From NCBI RefSeq assembly GCF_000496755.2, contig NZ_AYKS02000037.1:1-8075 (forward strand): a DNA stretch of 8,075 nucleotides. The letters are read 5' to 3'. The position numbers and the translations under genes were made by a program. This DNA is from Serratia sp. DD3. GTDB lineage: Bacteria; Pseudomonadota; Gammaproteobacteria; Enterobacterales; Enterobacteriaceae. Shown here piece after piece: positions 1 through 7,284 of the stretch; the first letter of the stretch is position 1, and each line of letters starts with the position of its first letter. The notes below the pieces were generated by a model that saw nothing but the letters and a program-made list of their open reading frames with translations, was not told the DNA's origin and did no database searches.

Positions 1-615
1 GGGGATTTGCTTCATGATTTGCCATTTTTCCCGGTAGGTCTGCGCCGTGATGCCGTGCGCTTTACGCAGGTGCGTTGCCAGGAAAGAGAACATTTTCCCG
101 CACTCCAGGCATTGAACGTACTCATGGTTATGGTGTGCCCAGGCTTCTTCCTTACTGGTAAAAGGGGTGGTTCGCAACGGATTTTCACACTGGGTTTGAT
201 GCTGTCGTCCTTGCCACCAAGGTAGCAGTTGCGGCCAACGTTCAGATAGGATTTGTGTGATTGCCGCTTCCCGGTGTAACCCACTATGAGTCGTTAATCC
301 ACTGAGCTGACTGGCTTGAAGAGAGGCATATCCCGCCAGTCGATAGTGGGCATAAACCGTCCATTTCTCAGGATGGCGGCAGTTGGAAAATGGCGTACCA
401 CTGGTGGGGAAAAAGGAGCGCTGGCACTGCTTGCACCAGTAACGCTGCTGTTTGTTTCCACCACCGTTAAAACGCAAGCTGCCACACCAGGGGCATTTCT
501 CTGGTGGTGCAAAAGGCCCTTCGGTCAGATACGCCAATAGCGCATTCACTGCGGGATGCAGCTCGCGGGGTAAAAAGCGATGGGTAGTATTACGCGGAGG
601 TAGGGGTTCAGTCAT
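1..615 (-). CDS. Putative DNA-binding protein: transposase-like zinc ribbon plus Ros/MucR-like C2H2 finger (3' end outside window)
   Basis: This frame is open from ATG 615-613 to the window edge: 205 residues, no stop. Residues 41-64 form a four-cysteine zinc ribbon (CPWC, then CKQC; C41, C44, C61, C64). An SGTPF segment at 72-76 and an HPEKW segment at 81-85 follow, in the style of IS1/IS1595-type transposase N-termini. Residues 86-120 could be a helix-turn-helix. Residues 169-187 read C-X2-C-X9-H-X4-H (C169, C172, H182, H187), then HGIT and YREKW, which resembles the Ros/MucR zinc-finger family (usually C-X2-C-X9-H-X3-H). The visible part has no DDE catalytic core. The ATG overlaps the tssG stop by 8 bases and has a good ribosome site, so it is probably cotranslated with tssG. 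Inferred role: transcriptional regulator or domesticated transposase-derived DNA binder. Its target is unknown. The reading frame is secure; the function is inferred from motifs. Confidence 0.85.
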   Translation of the reverse strand, partial: MTEPLPPRNTTHRFLPRELHPAVNALLAYLTEGPFAPPEKCPWCGSLRFNGGGNKQQRYWCKQCQRSFFPTSGTPFSNCRHPEKWTVYAHYRLAGYASLQASQLSGLTTHSGLHREAAITQILSERWPQLLPWWQGRQHQTQCENPLRTTPFTSKEEAWAHHNHEYVQCLECGKMFSFLATHLRKAHGITAQTYREKWQIMKQIP

Positions 616-1648
616 TGCCCGACATCTCCTCTCGCAGTCTGCCTACCCAGACCCGTGCTGTCTGGGGCAGTTCATCCAGGTTATCGTCGTCAAGGCCCAG
701 CATGATGTTATAACCGGCAAACAACGGGGTTTCCCCCAATCGGGGCATGGGCAGCAACGCGGTAGGCAGCGTCAGCCACAGTTGCAGGTCGTAATCACAC
801 CCCAGATAGACCTGCAATAAGGCGATGATATCCTGCCGCAATTGCCCATCCGGCATCCAGCCCAGCGCTTCATCGGTATTTTCCGTATACAACTCCACCC
901 GGGTGCAATAGTTGGCATCATTCAGCTCATCCCCCAGTACCAGGTAATCCCCTAACGACTGGGGTTGGCTCATGTTCAATTGGCTGCTTTCCGCTACCGC
1001 CATTTTTACCGGGTGGTGCGGGTGTACGGTCACGCGGGTTGCCGGTGCTTGGGTGCGTATCACATCGGCAATGCCCTCGGCGGTTAGCGTTGGGTGGGTC
1101 ATTGAGGGTAACAGCGCCAGCAGGTGAGAAGCCGGTTGCTTCACGGAATGAGTGATACCGGTTAGCGCCATCAGGCTTTGTGACAGTTTGTCCTTGCCGC
1201 CAGCTTCAAAGGTGGCCGGGTAGTTGTATTTGCGCCAGATTCGGTAAAACTGCGTGATTAGCCGGTGGTTGAAGATATCAAGAAACGCTGCCGTGGCATC
1301 CGCCCCCTCGCGCCCCTGGTTGATATCATCAATCATGGCAGTGGGTAACGGAGAGGTCACGCCATACAGCCCGAAAAATTGGGTTCTGATGGTTGGCGGC
1401 GCGTCAGGAAAGTCCGGGTCGGTTTCCGTGCGTTTGAGTTCACCCGCCGGGAACCCCAGATGGGGGTTGGGGCGAAAGCGCACCGGGTCGCTGTCTGGTG
1501 TGTTTCCGGTGCCGAGTTGGCGCTGGGTGGTCTGCTCAATCAACTGACAGAAGCGATAAAAGTTGAATTCTGCCGTGTGGTCACCTCCAGCCGGGTCTAG
1601 CCAGAAAGCAGGCAGGGGACGCGGGCTGTTTTTGTCATCGTCTGTCAC
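608..1648 (-). CDS. tssG: Type VI secretion baseplate protein TssG
   Basis: TssG (ImpH/VasB family) forms the baseplate wedge with TssF and TssE in the cytoplasm, linking the tail to the membrane complex. Family signatures are visible; numbering is from the upstream ATG at 1687. They are an FNFYRFCQLIE helix at 41-51, RFRPNPHLGFPAGEL at 70-84, FFGLYGVTSPLP at 104-115, and AAFLDIFNHRLITQFYRIW at 133-151, the most typical segment. Length is 346 residues from the start chosen, normal for the family. I prefer GTG 1648-1646: it overlaps the tssF stop by 4 bases (GTGA) and has AAGGTG 7 bases upstream when AAGG is taken as the core. The ATG at 1687 would give 359 residues and a 43-base overlap, with no evident ribosome site. 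The frame is intact, and its stop overlaps the next gene. Confidence 0.93.
   Translation of the reverse strand: MTDDDKNSPRPLPAFWLDPAGGDHTAEFNFYRFCQLIEQTTQRQLGTGNTPDSDPVRFRPNPHLGFPAGELKRTETDPDFPDAPPTIRTQFFGLYGVTSPLPTAMIDDINQGREGADATAAFLDIFNHRLITQFYRIWRKYNYPATFEAGGKDKLSQSLMALTGITHSVKQPASHLLALLPSMTHPTLTAEGIADVIRTQAPATRVTVHPHHPVKMAVAESSQLNMSQPQSLGDYLVLGDELNDANYCTRVELYTENTDEALGWMPDGQLRQDIIALLQVYLGCDYDLQLWLTLPTALLPMPRLGETPLFAGYNIMLGLDDDNLDELPQTARVWVGRLREEMSGND
626..632 (-). promoter_or_regulatory. Ribosome binding site of the zinc-finger gene
   Basis: The minus strand reads AGAGGAG here, with 10 bases between it and the ATG at 615-613. The site lies inside the last codons of tssG. It supports the ATG that overlaps the tssG stop (ATGACTGA) as a real start rather than a chance one. 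Confidence 0.65.
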
Positions 1649-3438
1649 ATCAGCACCTTGTTGCTCCGTCGTTCCGGCCACGCCCATTCGGTGCCGGAGC
1701 CGGTGAGTATCACCGTCAGTTGGGTAAAACGCATCATGCTGGCGTATTGGGTAAAAAACTGCTCCAGCAGTTCACAAAACAGGCGGGCATCACCGGTACC
1801 ACTGAATTGGGTTTCATCCAGCGCCAGGCGAATACGCACACCATGGGATTGGGTAGCCACGTTGAATGCCTGCACATAATCAACGTGGCGAATACCGCTG
1901 AGGCGACGGTGGTTGTTTTCATCGTCACGCCAGTCAAACAGCGACAGAGCTGCTCTCAGGCTGGTGGCGCTGCTTATCATCTGGCTCAGTGCCCGCGGGT
2001 GCAGCAGGGCCATCAGGTGCCACTGATACAAGGGGGCGGTGGGCGGATAATAAGGCATCGACGGCACACTACGAGTACGCCCGGTCAGGGCAAGGTTGCC
2101 GGTGGTGTAGTCACTGTCAAACAGCGCCTGTTCCAACGCCATACGCGGGAAGGCACCGTTGGTGCAGGTCAGTTCCAACAGCAGTTTGACCCCAGGCAAT
2201 TGCTCGTGTGTACGGCCACCGAGCATCAGCAGGGTTTCATGTAACCCGCCGACACCGCGCCAGGTACGGGTATGGAAAAAACGGGTAGGCCACTGGTCTT
2301 CATATTTCAGCATGCCGCCTTTCTGCCGAAAATGGCGATAGGGGATGTAAGGATAGTGGTCACCATCCTCTTCATCTTTCTCGACCACGGTATCGACATG
2401 GTAGATTTCCGTATGACCATCTTTAAGCCGGTGAGGGCGTAAGCGGTAATCCAGTTGCGCCTGTTGGGTCAGTAACGGCTCACCCGCCAGCATAAATAGG
2501 TTAATCAGCGGCACGCAGTGCATACGCAGTGCATCTTCGGCGATGACCAACTCGTAAGGCAGGGGTGTTGCTAGTGCCAGCTCCAGTTCGATATGGCTGG
2601 CATGTGCGGGCAGGGTAATCGCTTGTGGGCAATCCAGCGTCAAAAAGAAGTAACGCATCGGAGCGGTAAAATATTCCAGCCACGGACGGATTTCACCACA
2701 CAGCGCCGGGCTGTCGCTGTCAGGCCAGAGCGCAGTATGTGGTGTGCGTTGCCAGCGGGGGGTGAAGCGGGCGCCGAACGGGGTGGACTCCGGGTCACCG
2801 CTGTAGCGCAGTTGCACCTGGCGAACCTGTTGCGTCAGTGTCAGATAGAGCTGCGACTGCAGTACCCGGTCACCGTTGATAAACAGCGGAATATCCTGCA
2901 GGTTGAGCGTGCGCGGTTCGTTTTGTTGCGGGAAGGTAAAGCGCAAGGTCAGGGCCTGTATGCCATCGGGCCGGGTATGGCGGCGTAGGCTCTGCAGTGA
3001 AAAAGGCTGCAATACCAGTTCATTGACCGTACGGTAAGGGCAACGGGGCCCCCGCTGCCGCTCCTGGCTGCTGATGGGCAGGCTTAATAGTTCCGTTCCC
3101 GCTGGCAGCGTCTGTGGCTGCAGGTGGGTCTCCGGGTTGGTTGGGCTGAGTTCGACCACCGCAAGGGAGGGCAGGGTGCGGTTAACCACCGGCAACAGCT
3201 GACTGAGCAAGGGTTGGGTCAGTTCGGGGATGTCATCATCAATTTTGCGCCGCAGTTGGGCCATCATCAGTGAGAACCCTTGGAAAAGCTGCTCCACCGA
3301 CTCATCCATTTTCAGCGACAGGCCATCCACCCCCAGCCGACGCCCAGCCTCTGGGTATCGCTCGGCAAATTCTTGTGCGGCGGCTTTCAGGTAACGCATT
3401 TCGCCATCAAAGTAGCGCAAAAAATCATGGTCAGACAT
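1645..3438 (-). CDS. tssF: Type VI secretion baseplate protein TssF
   Basis: TssF (ImpG/VasA family) is the other core protein of the T6SS baseplate wedge, a cytoplasmic partner of TssG. At 597 residues it has the usual length. The N-terminal signature is clear: FLRYFDGEMRYLK at 6-18, FAERYPEAGRRLG at 24-36, then VEQLFQGF at 48-55, the DDDIPELTQPLLSQLLP stretch at 67-83 and the LPSLAVVEL segment at 89-97. The C-terminal part also matches the family: a GIRHVDYVQAFNV segment, an LDETQFSGTGDARLFCELLEQFF region followed by YASMMRFTQL, and a closing WAWPERR near the end. The frame has no interruption. Its ATG lies 2 bases after the tssJ TAG with only a weak AGGG upstream, so translation probably depends on ribosomes finishing tssJ. 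The tssF-tssG adjacency is standard in T6SS loci. Confidence 0.96.
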   Translation of the reverse strand: MSDHDFLRYFDGEMRYLKAAAQEFAERYPEAGRRLGVDGLSLKMDESVEQLFQGFSLMMAQLRRKIDDDIPELTQPLLSQLLPVVNRTLPSLAVVELSPTNPETHLQPQTLPAGTELLSLPISSQERQRGPRCPYRTVNELVLQPFSLQSLRRHTRPDGIQALTLRFTFPQQNEPRTLNLQDIPLFINGDRVLQSQLYLTLTQQVRQVQLRYSGDPESTPFGARFTPRWQRTPHTALWPDSDSPALCGEIRPWLEYFTAPMRYFFLTLDCPQAITLPAHASHIELELALATPLPYELVIAEDALRMHCVPLINLFMLAGEPLLTQQAQLDYRLRPHRLKDGHTEIYHVDTVVEKDEEDGDHYPYIPYRHFRQKGGMLKYEDQWPTRFFHTRTWRGVGGLHETLLMLGGRTHEQLPGVKLLLELTCTNGAFPRMALEQALFDSDYTTGNLALTGRTRSVPSMPYYPPTAPLYQWHLMALLHPRALSQMISSATSLRAALSLFDWRDDENNHRRLSGIRHVDYVQAFNVATQSHGVRIRLALDETQFSGTGDARLFCELLEQFFTQYASMMRFTQLTVILTGSGTEWAWPERRSNKVLM

Positions 3439-3440
3439 GG

Positions 3441-3974
3441 CTATGGGTTACCCTGTCGTTGAAGAGTCCGATTATTCAGTTCCATCACCGTGGGGTTATA
3501 GGCATCCATTTCGTTGCGGGGAATGACCGCTCGCCAGTCATTGCGTTGCATATCCGGATGGAGGAAAAAGGCGGCAATTGCCACGGCCTGTACATCCTCA
3601 GCCAGCGGGACTTCAACGGTGACACTGTGCCCCGGCATGACCCGCACGGTAACTGGGTTGCCGGACAGGTCATTACCCAGGGCGCTGGCGCTCTGCTTGA
3701 GCAGCGCACTATAAGTGGCCTGGTCAAAGGCGGCGCTGTTGCGCAGTGGCCAGACGCGCACCTCTACCGGCGAGGCCATGTCGGCATCGTCGCTATTAAG
3801 TGCCGCACGGGCAACCAGTTGCAGATGAAAGGTGTCCACTTTCTTGTAAAAGATGGCGTGGGCCGCATTGGCGGTGCCTTTCTTCACACTCTGTGTCAGG
3901 CCGCAGCCACTGAGCAGCCACACCATCAGTGGCAGCCACAGCCAATAAGTGTGGTAGCGGTATTTACTGGGCAT
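3441..3974 (-). CDS. tssJ: Type VI secretion lipoprotein TssJ
   Basis: TssJ (VasD/SciN family) is an outer-membrane lipoprotein whose periplasmic sandwich domain binds the C-terminal periplasmic part of TssM, anchoring the T6SS membrane complex. The 177-residue product starts with a basic n-region (KYRYH), a hydrophobic core at 11-21 and a lipobox LSGC with the lipidated Cys at 24. Position +2 is Gly rather than Asp, which fits sorting to the outer membrane. Family-like segments follow: SPVEVRVWPLRNSAAFDQA from residue 68, a SASALGNDL segment, then VMPG, and near the end AIAAFFLHPDMQRNDWRAVIP. The ATG overlaps the tssM stop by 11 bases (ATGCCCAGTAA) and has a strong AAGGGGGG 4 bases upstream. 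A tssM-tssJ neighbourhood matches their direct interaction. Confidence 0.93.
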   Translation of the reverse strand: MPSKYRYHTYWLWLPLMVWLLSGCGLTQSVKKGTANAAHAIFYKKVDTFHLQLVARAALNSDDADMASPVEVRVWPLRNSAAFDQATYSALLKQSASALGNDLSGNPVTVRVMPGHSVTVEVPLAEDVQAVAIAAFFLHPDMQRNDWRAVIPRNEMDAYNPTVMELNNRTLQRQGNP

Positions 3975-6900
3975 ATTTCCCCCCTTGTGCCGGGTTAAAG
4001 GCGGTACCCGGCAGCTTGAAGTCTCTCAGTTTCAGCAGTTCTAATGGACCGCCATAGCTTTGGGTGCGTAGTATCAGTGACAGACCGGGTCCATTGCGTG
4101 GGCTCCAGCTTAAGCGCCAACGGCTGCTGTCGAGCTGTTCGGTGCGGGCTTTATCAAACAGCCGCAGTGCGGCCCAGGAGCCGTCAAAGGCAAAGGCAGT
4201 CACTGGCGGCAGTGCGGCACTGCCACTGTTGTTGAGTGGTTGGTAGCTCAGCACCGCCTGCGGGGTGGCGGTTTGTCTGTTTGGCCAGGCAAAGGTCTGC
4301 CATTCCGCCTGCTGGTTAAAGTATTTGAACACCGCATCATCCAGTTGCAGGTTGGTTTCCACAACGTCGCGCATCGGGTACATCTGCACATCAAAACTCA
4401 GGTTGGCCTCACCTTGGGCAAAAGCCACTCGTCCCAGGCGTGACAACAGGTTGATGGCCTCCAGAAACGCCGGGTTGATATCCATATACTGCTGCCCAGA
4501 GGCAACCGCTACCCACTCATCACCCTGTTTTTCCACCAGGCCATGAAGCTGTTGAGTGATAAATTGTTCAATTACCCCACTTTGCGGGGCAATGAAATGC
4601 GCCAATAGCGGGAGTGAGGCATCATTGGTGGCAGTGGCAAACGGATAACGCCCACTGAAGGCCTCTTGCCAACTGTTGATCACCCGTTTCTGCCAGGCAT
4701 CGTTCAGTGCCTGTGTGGCGGGCTCCAGCACCGTCTGCCAGGTCTGGTTCAACGGTTCACTGAAGGCAGCACTGGCGAACCCACTCCAGTCTTGACCCAG
4801 GCTGGCGGCCAGCAGATTTCCGCGCCCACGGGCGGTTGACAGAGGGCTGCTCTGGCCCGCCAGCGAACTTTGCATCAGGGCTAGCATGCCCGCTTGCGGG
4901 TCACTGGTGGCAGCGATTTGCTGCAGCAGCAGGCGCACTTGGGTCACTTGCAGCAGATAATCCAGCAGCGTCAGCCCGTTGGCTGGGGGTACACTGTTTT
5001 TCTGCCCCTCTTCGGCAGGCAGAATAGCCAGTAGCGGGGCAAAGGCCTGTACCACCACGGCAGCGGGTTGGCTGGCAGGGGCACTGGCCTGAGTGAGGGG
5101 TGATTGAGCCTGCGGTGTTTTGTCCCCTGCCACCAGTTGCTTGGCGGAATTGAGCAGGGATTCGCCCACCGTGTGGCCTTCCTGGCCGACACCCGCCTGC
5201 CAGCGTAACGCCTTGCCCAGTGTCGGTAATGGGGAGCGTTGGATATCCCCCAGCAGAGTCAACTGGTCGATGGTATCACTCAGCGTTGTCGCTGGTTGCC
5301 AGCGAATGCTATTGAGAAACTCCAGCCAGGCCCCGGCATAATCGGTAAAATAACGCTCGGTAAGCCGGTTGCGCAGGGCTTCTTCGCTGAGCACCGGGGA
5401 GTTTGCCGTTTTCCCTTCATCCAGTACCCAGTCGGTCATTACCTGGCGGCTGGCGGCAACATTGGCAATCAGGGTGCGGACATCCTGCTCCCAGGCTTCG
5501 CGGGTAAAAACTCCAGCCAAGGTGCTGTCGGTGAAGAATAGATCACTGGTGGCGTTCTCTCCCAGTAATGTGTTGAGAGAAAGGTCACCATGGCGTTTTT
5601 CTGCCTGTTGCAGCACGGATTGATACAAGGCGCTTTCGCTGTTACGTAGCCCATTCTGGTTGCGCAGCAGTGTTCGTACCGCCGCCACCAGTGGTGAGTC
5701 GGAGGATTGTTGCCACTGAGGGTGGCGCGGCAGTTCTTGGGCCCAGAATGCCAGCATATCGCCAGACAACATCATCCATTCTCCCGCCGTGATGTGCGGG
5801 TCGCGGGCCAGCCATAGCGGGGCCAGGGTCTGTTGCAAAAATTCCGGTTCTGCCCGTTGCGGTTGTGCCAGCATCAGATAGGCTTTCAGGTGTTGATAGG
5901 CGGCAGCGGCCTGGATGCGACGCTCAGGTGACCCGGCAGGCAGGTCAACATATTGGCGCAGTTGGCTGGTGAGTTGTGCCATCACCGGGTTGAGCAGTAG
6001 TTGCTGGTTCTGTTGTTGCCACACCGGCCACAGGCGGTCAAGCTGGCGTTGATTCTGGTCCAGACCAAACCGCAATTGCAGTGGCGTACCCTCTCGGCTG
6101 CGCCAGAGCAAGGTCTCAATCTGGCGTTGTAGCTCACGCTGATGACGATACTGTTCAGCTAGACTGGTAGTGGCTGCCTGCTGCGCCAGCAGGGTGTTGT
6201 TATCGCGGATAAGACGGTAGTTGCCAAAAGCGGACAACATCATTCCGGCACAGGCTAGGCCGATGGTCACCATAGCCCCCCGGTACAGCCAGTCACGGAA
6301 AATCAGATGGTCACGCCTGCCGTGGCGAATGCGTGCCTGATGCAGCACCCCATACCAGGCTGGTGACAGCGTGGTGGTACGATAACCCTCATGCTGACCG
6401 GGTAGCGCGGTGGGCAGAATAAACACCCCAGATAACAATACCCCCGTTTGTGGCTGAACCAGCGGTTGCAGGGCGACTGCCAGTGGTGAAAAGCGCGCCT
6501 GGCGAATATCCTGCGCCAACTGAAGCAACCAGCTCCAGCGCAGTTGATGCTGAATTTGTGCCATACCTTCCGTCAGCAACCCAGGCGTCAGCGCCTGCAG
6601 TTGGGTCGCAATGTCGGTGGGGGTGCCCGGTGTCCAGCAGACCTCGGTACTCTGTCGCGGGCGGTCATACTGATCATGCCCATTATCATCACGCATCACC
6701 AGGGTATAAATCGGTAACCGCCAGCCCAGCCAGCGACCCAGGTTTTTCAGTTGTTGCCAGAGCGTGCGTTCAGCGGTGTCAGTGCCGGAGGCCGGGTCGT
6801 TGATATCCGTGACCCACAGCAGCGCATCCAAGGCTTTGCGACCGCGTTTGCGACGCAACCAGCCGATATCCGCCGCGGTTATCTGCCCCGGTTCACCACA

Positions 6901-7185
6901 CCACAGAAAGATGCCGCGGTAACTGACCTGCCAGCGTTCGGCTATCAACCCCGGTAGCAGGGCTTCAACCTGCTCGGGCTGGCCAGTGACCAGCAGCCAG
7001 GGCAAAGCGGATTTTCTACGACGCCAGAAGGGCTGGGGCTGGCTGTGGCATAACGGGCCAAAGACACGCTCTGCCGCTTCCTCTTGTTTATCTGCCGGTC
7101 GCAACCAGGCCAGCAATTGGAAAGCAAAACCCAGCTTCGCCAGTAGCAGCCAACCCAGGATGATGGCCGCCTGAACAATCCACAC
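3964..7185 (-). CDS. tssM: Type VI secretion inner-membrane protein TssM (IcmF/VasK), body downstream of an in-frame stop
   Basis: TssM is the inner-membrane scaffold of the T6SS. It binds TssL in the membrane and TssJ in the periplasm. The body is 1073 residues. A helix at 2-28 corresponds to the second N-terminal helix of the family. A cytoplasmic domain follows, then the last helix at about 302-320 (GAMVTIGLACAGMMLSAF), then a large periplasmic region. The end fits the family C-terminal domain: FDGSWAALRLFDKA, SWSPRNGPGLSLILR and a GGPLELLKLRDFKLPG segment. The Walker A position (61-80) reads LPWLLVTGQPEQVEALLPGL and lacks the GKT/S core, so nucleotide binding is doubtful. Family TssM proteins start with a further helix. 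That helix is encoded in the same frame just upstream but is cut off by a TGA (7206-7204). The GTG used here has no ribosome site, so it is a formal start only. The whole gene would be 7284-3964, about 1106 codons. Confidence 0.9.
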   Translation of the reverse strand: MWIVQAAIILGWLLLAKLGFAFQLLAWLRPADKQEEAAERVFGPLCHSQPQPFWRRRKSALPWLLVTGQPEQVEALLPGLIAERWQVSYRGIFLWCGEPGQITAADIGWLRRKRGRKALDALLWVTDINDPASGTDTAERTLWQQLKNLGRWLGWRLPIYTLVMRDDNGHDQYDRPRQSTEVCWTPGTPTDIATQLQALTPGLLTEGMAQIQHQLRWSWLLQLAQDIRQARFSPLAVALQPLVQPQTGVLLSGVFILPTALPGQHEGYRTTTLSPAWYGVLHQARIRHGRRDHLIFRDWLYRGAMVTIGLACAGMMLSAFGNYRLIRDNNTLLAQQAATTSLAEQYRHQRELQRQIETLLWRSREGTPLQLRFGLDQNQRQLDRLWPVWQQQNQQLLLNPVMAQLTSQLRQYVDLPAGSPERRIQAAAAYQHLKAYLMLAQPQRAEPEFLQQTLAPLWLARDPHITAGEWMMLSGDMLAFWAQELPRHPQWQQSSDSPLVAAVRTLLRNQNGLRNSESALYQSVLQQAEKRHGDLSLNTLLGENATSDLFFTDSTLAGVFTREAWEQDVRTLIANVAASRQVMTDWVLDEGKTANSPVLSEEALRNRLTERYFTDYAGAWLEFLNSIRWQPATTLSDTIDQLTLLGDIQRSPLPTLGKALRWQAGVGQEGHTVGESLLNSAKQLVAGDKTPQAQSPLTQASAPASQPAAVVVQAFAPLLAILPAEEGQKNSVPPANGLTLLDYLLQVTQVRLLLQQIAATSDPQAGMLALMQSSLAGQSSPLSTARGRGNLLAASLGQDWSGFASAAFSEPLNQTWQTVLEPATQALNDAWQKRVINSWQEAFSGRYPFATATNDASLPLLAHFIAPQSGVIEQFITQQLHGLVEKQGDEWVAVASGQQYMDINPAFLEAINLLSRLGRVAFAQGEANLSFDVQMYPMRDVVETNLQLDDAVFKYFNQQAEWQTFAWPNRQTATPQAVLSYQPLNNSGSAALPPVTAFAFDGSWAALRLFDKARTEQLDSSRWRLSWSPRNGPGLSLILRTQSYGGPLELLKLRDFKLPGTAFNPAQGGKYAQ
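3979..3986 (-). promoter_or_regulatory. Ribosome binding site of tssJ
   Basis: The minus strand reads AAGGGGGG ending 4 bases before the tssJ ATG, inside the last codons of tssM. It is the strongest purine-rich site in the window and fixes the tssJ start, even though that start overlaps tssM by 11 bases. Confidence 0.6.
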
Positions 7186-7203
7186 CGTCGCTGGTTGGCT
7201 AAA

Positions 7204-7206
7204 TCA
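7204..7206 (-). other. In-frame TGA interrupting tssM
   Basis: The minus strand reads CCG GTC TGA TTT AGC. The frame is open on both sides, from ATG 7284 down to TAA 3966-3964, apart from this codon. One base change (for example from TGG, CGA or GGA) would account for it. It falls in the predicted short periplasmic loop between helices 1 and 2. Confidence 0.85.
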
Positions 7207-7284
7207 GACCGGGGCACGCAGGTGGCACCATGCCAGTAGCAACACGCCCACCAGCACCCATAACAACCCGAAGACTCTATTCAT
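7204..7284 (-). pseudogene. tssM: 5' fragment of tssM: first N-terminal membrane helix, cut by TGA
   Basis: ATG 7284-7282 opens 26 codons ending in TGA 7206-7204. The product starts MNRVFGLLWVLVGVLLLAW and is one membrane helix. It is in the same frame as the tssM body, and the six codons between TGA and the GTG at 7185 are sense. Joined, the two parts give the N-terminal helix pair (helix, short periplasmic loop, helix) known for TssM. The ATG overlaps the stop of the upstream gene by 8 bases, as true starts do elsewhere in this operon; only a weak GCGGAA lies upstream. I read it as the true tssM start followed by a nonsense mutation or sequencing error. It could instead be a genuine 26-residue membrane peptide, which I consider less likely. 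Confidence 0.7.

Noticed and set aside
12..284. Minus-strand open frame of 90 codons at the left edge
   Set aside because: It is out of phase with the zinc-finger frame that runs uninterrupted from 615 to 1 and carries recognisable metal-binding motifs.
294..512. Minus-strand open frame of 72 codons
   Set aside because: Another out-of-phase shadow of the zinc-finger gene; it would destroy the CPWC/CKQC ribbon.
1720..2244. Plus-strand open frame of 174 codons opposite tssF
   Set aside because: It is a shadow of the conserved C-terminal half of tssF, with low-complexity His/Gln/Gly-rich translation and no ribosome site that I can support.
3270..3998. Plus-strand open frame of 242 codons opposite tssF and tssJ
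   Set aside because: It lies fully antisense to two clear T6SS genes, shows no domain-like pattern, and is explained by GC-rich codon use on the other strand.
7180..7206. Selenocysteine insertion at the tssM TGA
   Set aside because: The hairpin after the TGA is short, its AGCGAC loop lacks the expected SECIS loop bases, and TssM is not a redox protein with a Cys expected in this loop.
6945..7217. Minus-strand open frame of 90 codons near the start of tssM
   Set aside because: It is out of phase with both the 26-codon fragment and the tssM body; the in-phase frames encode the expected membrane helices.
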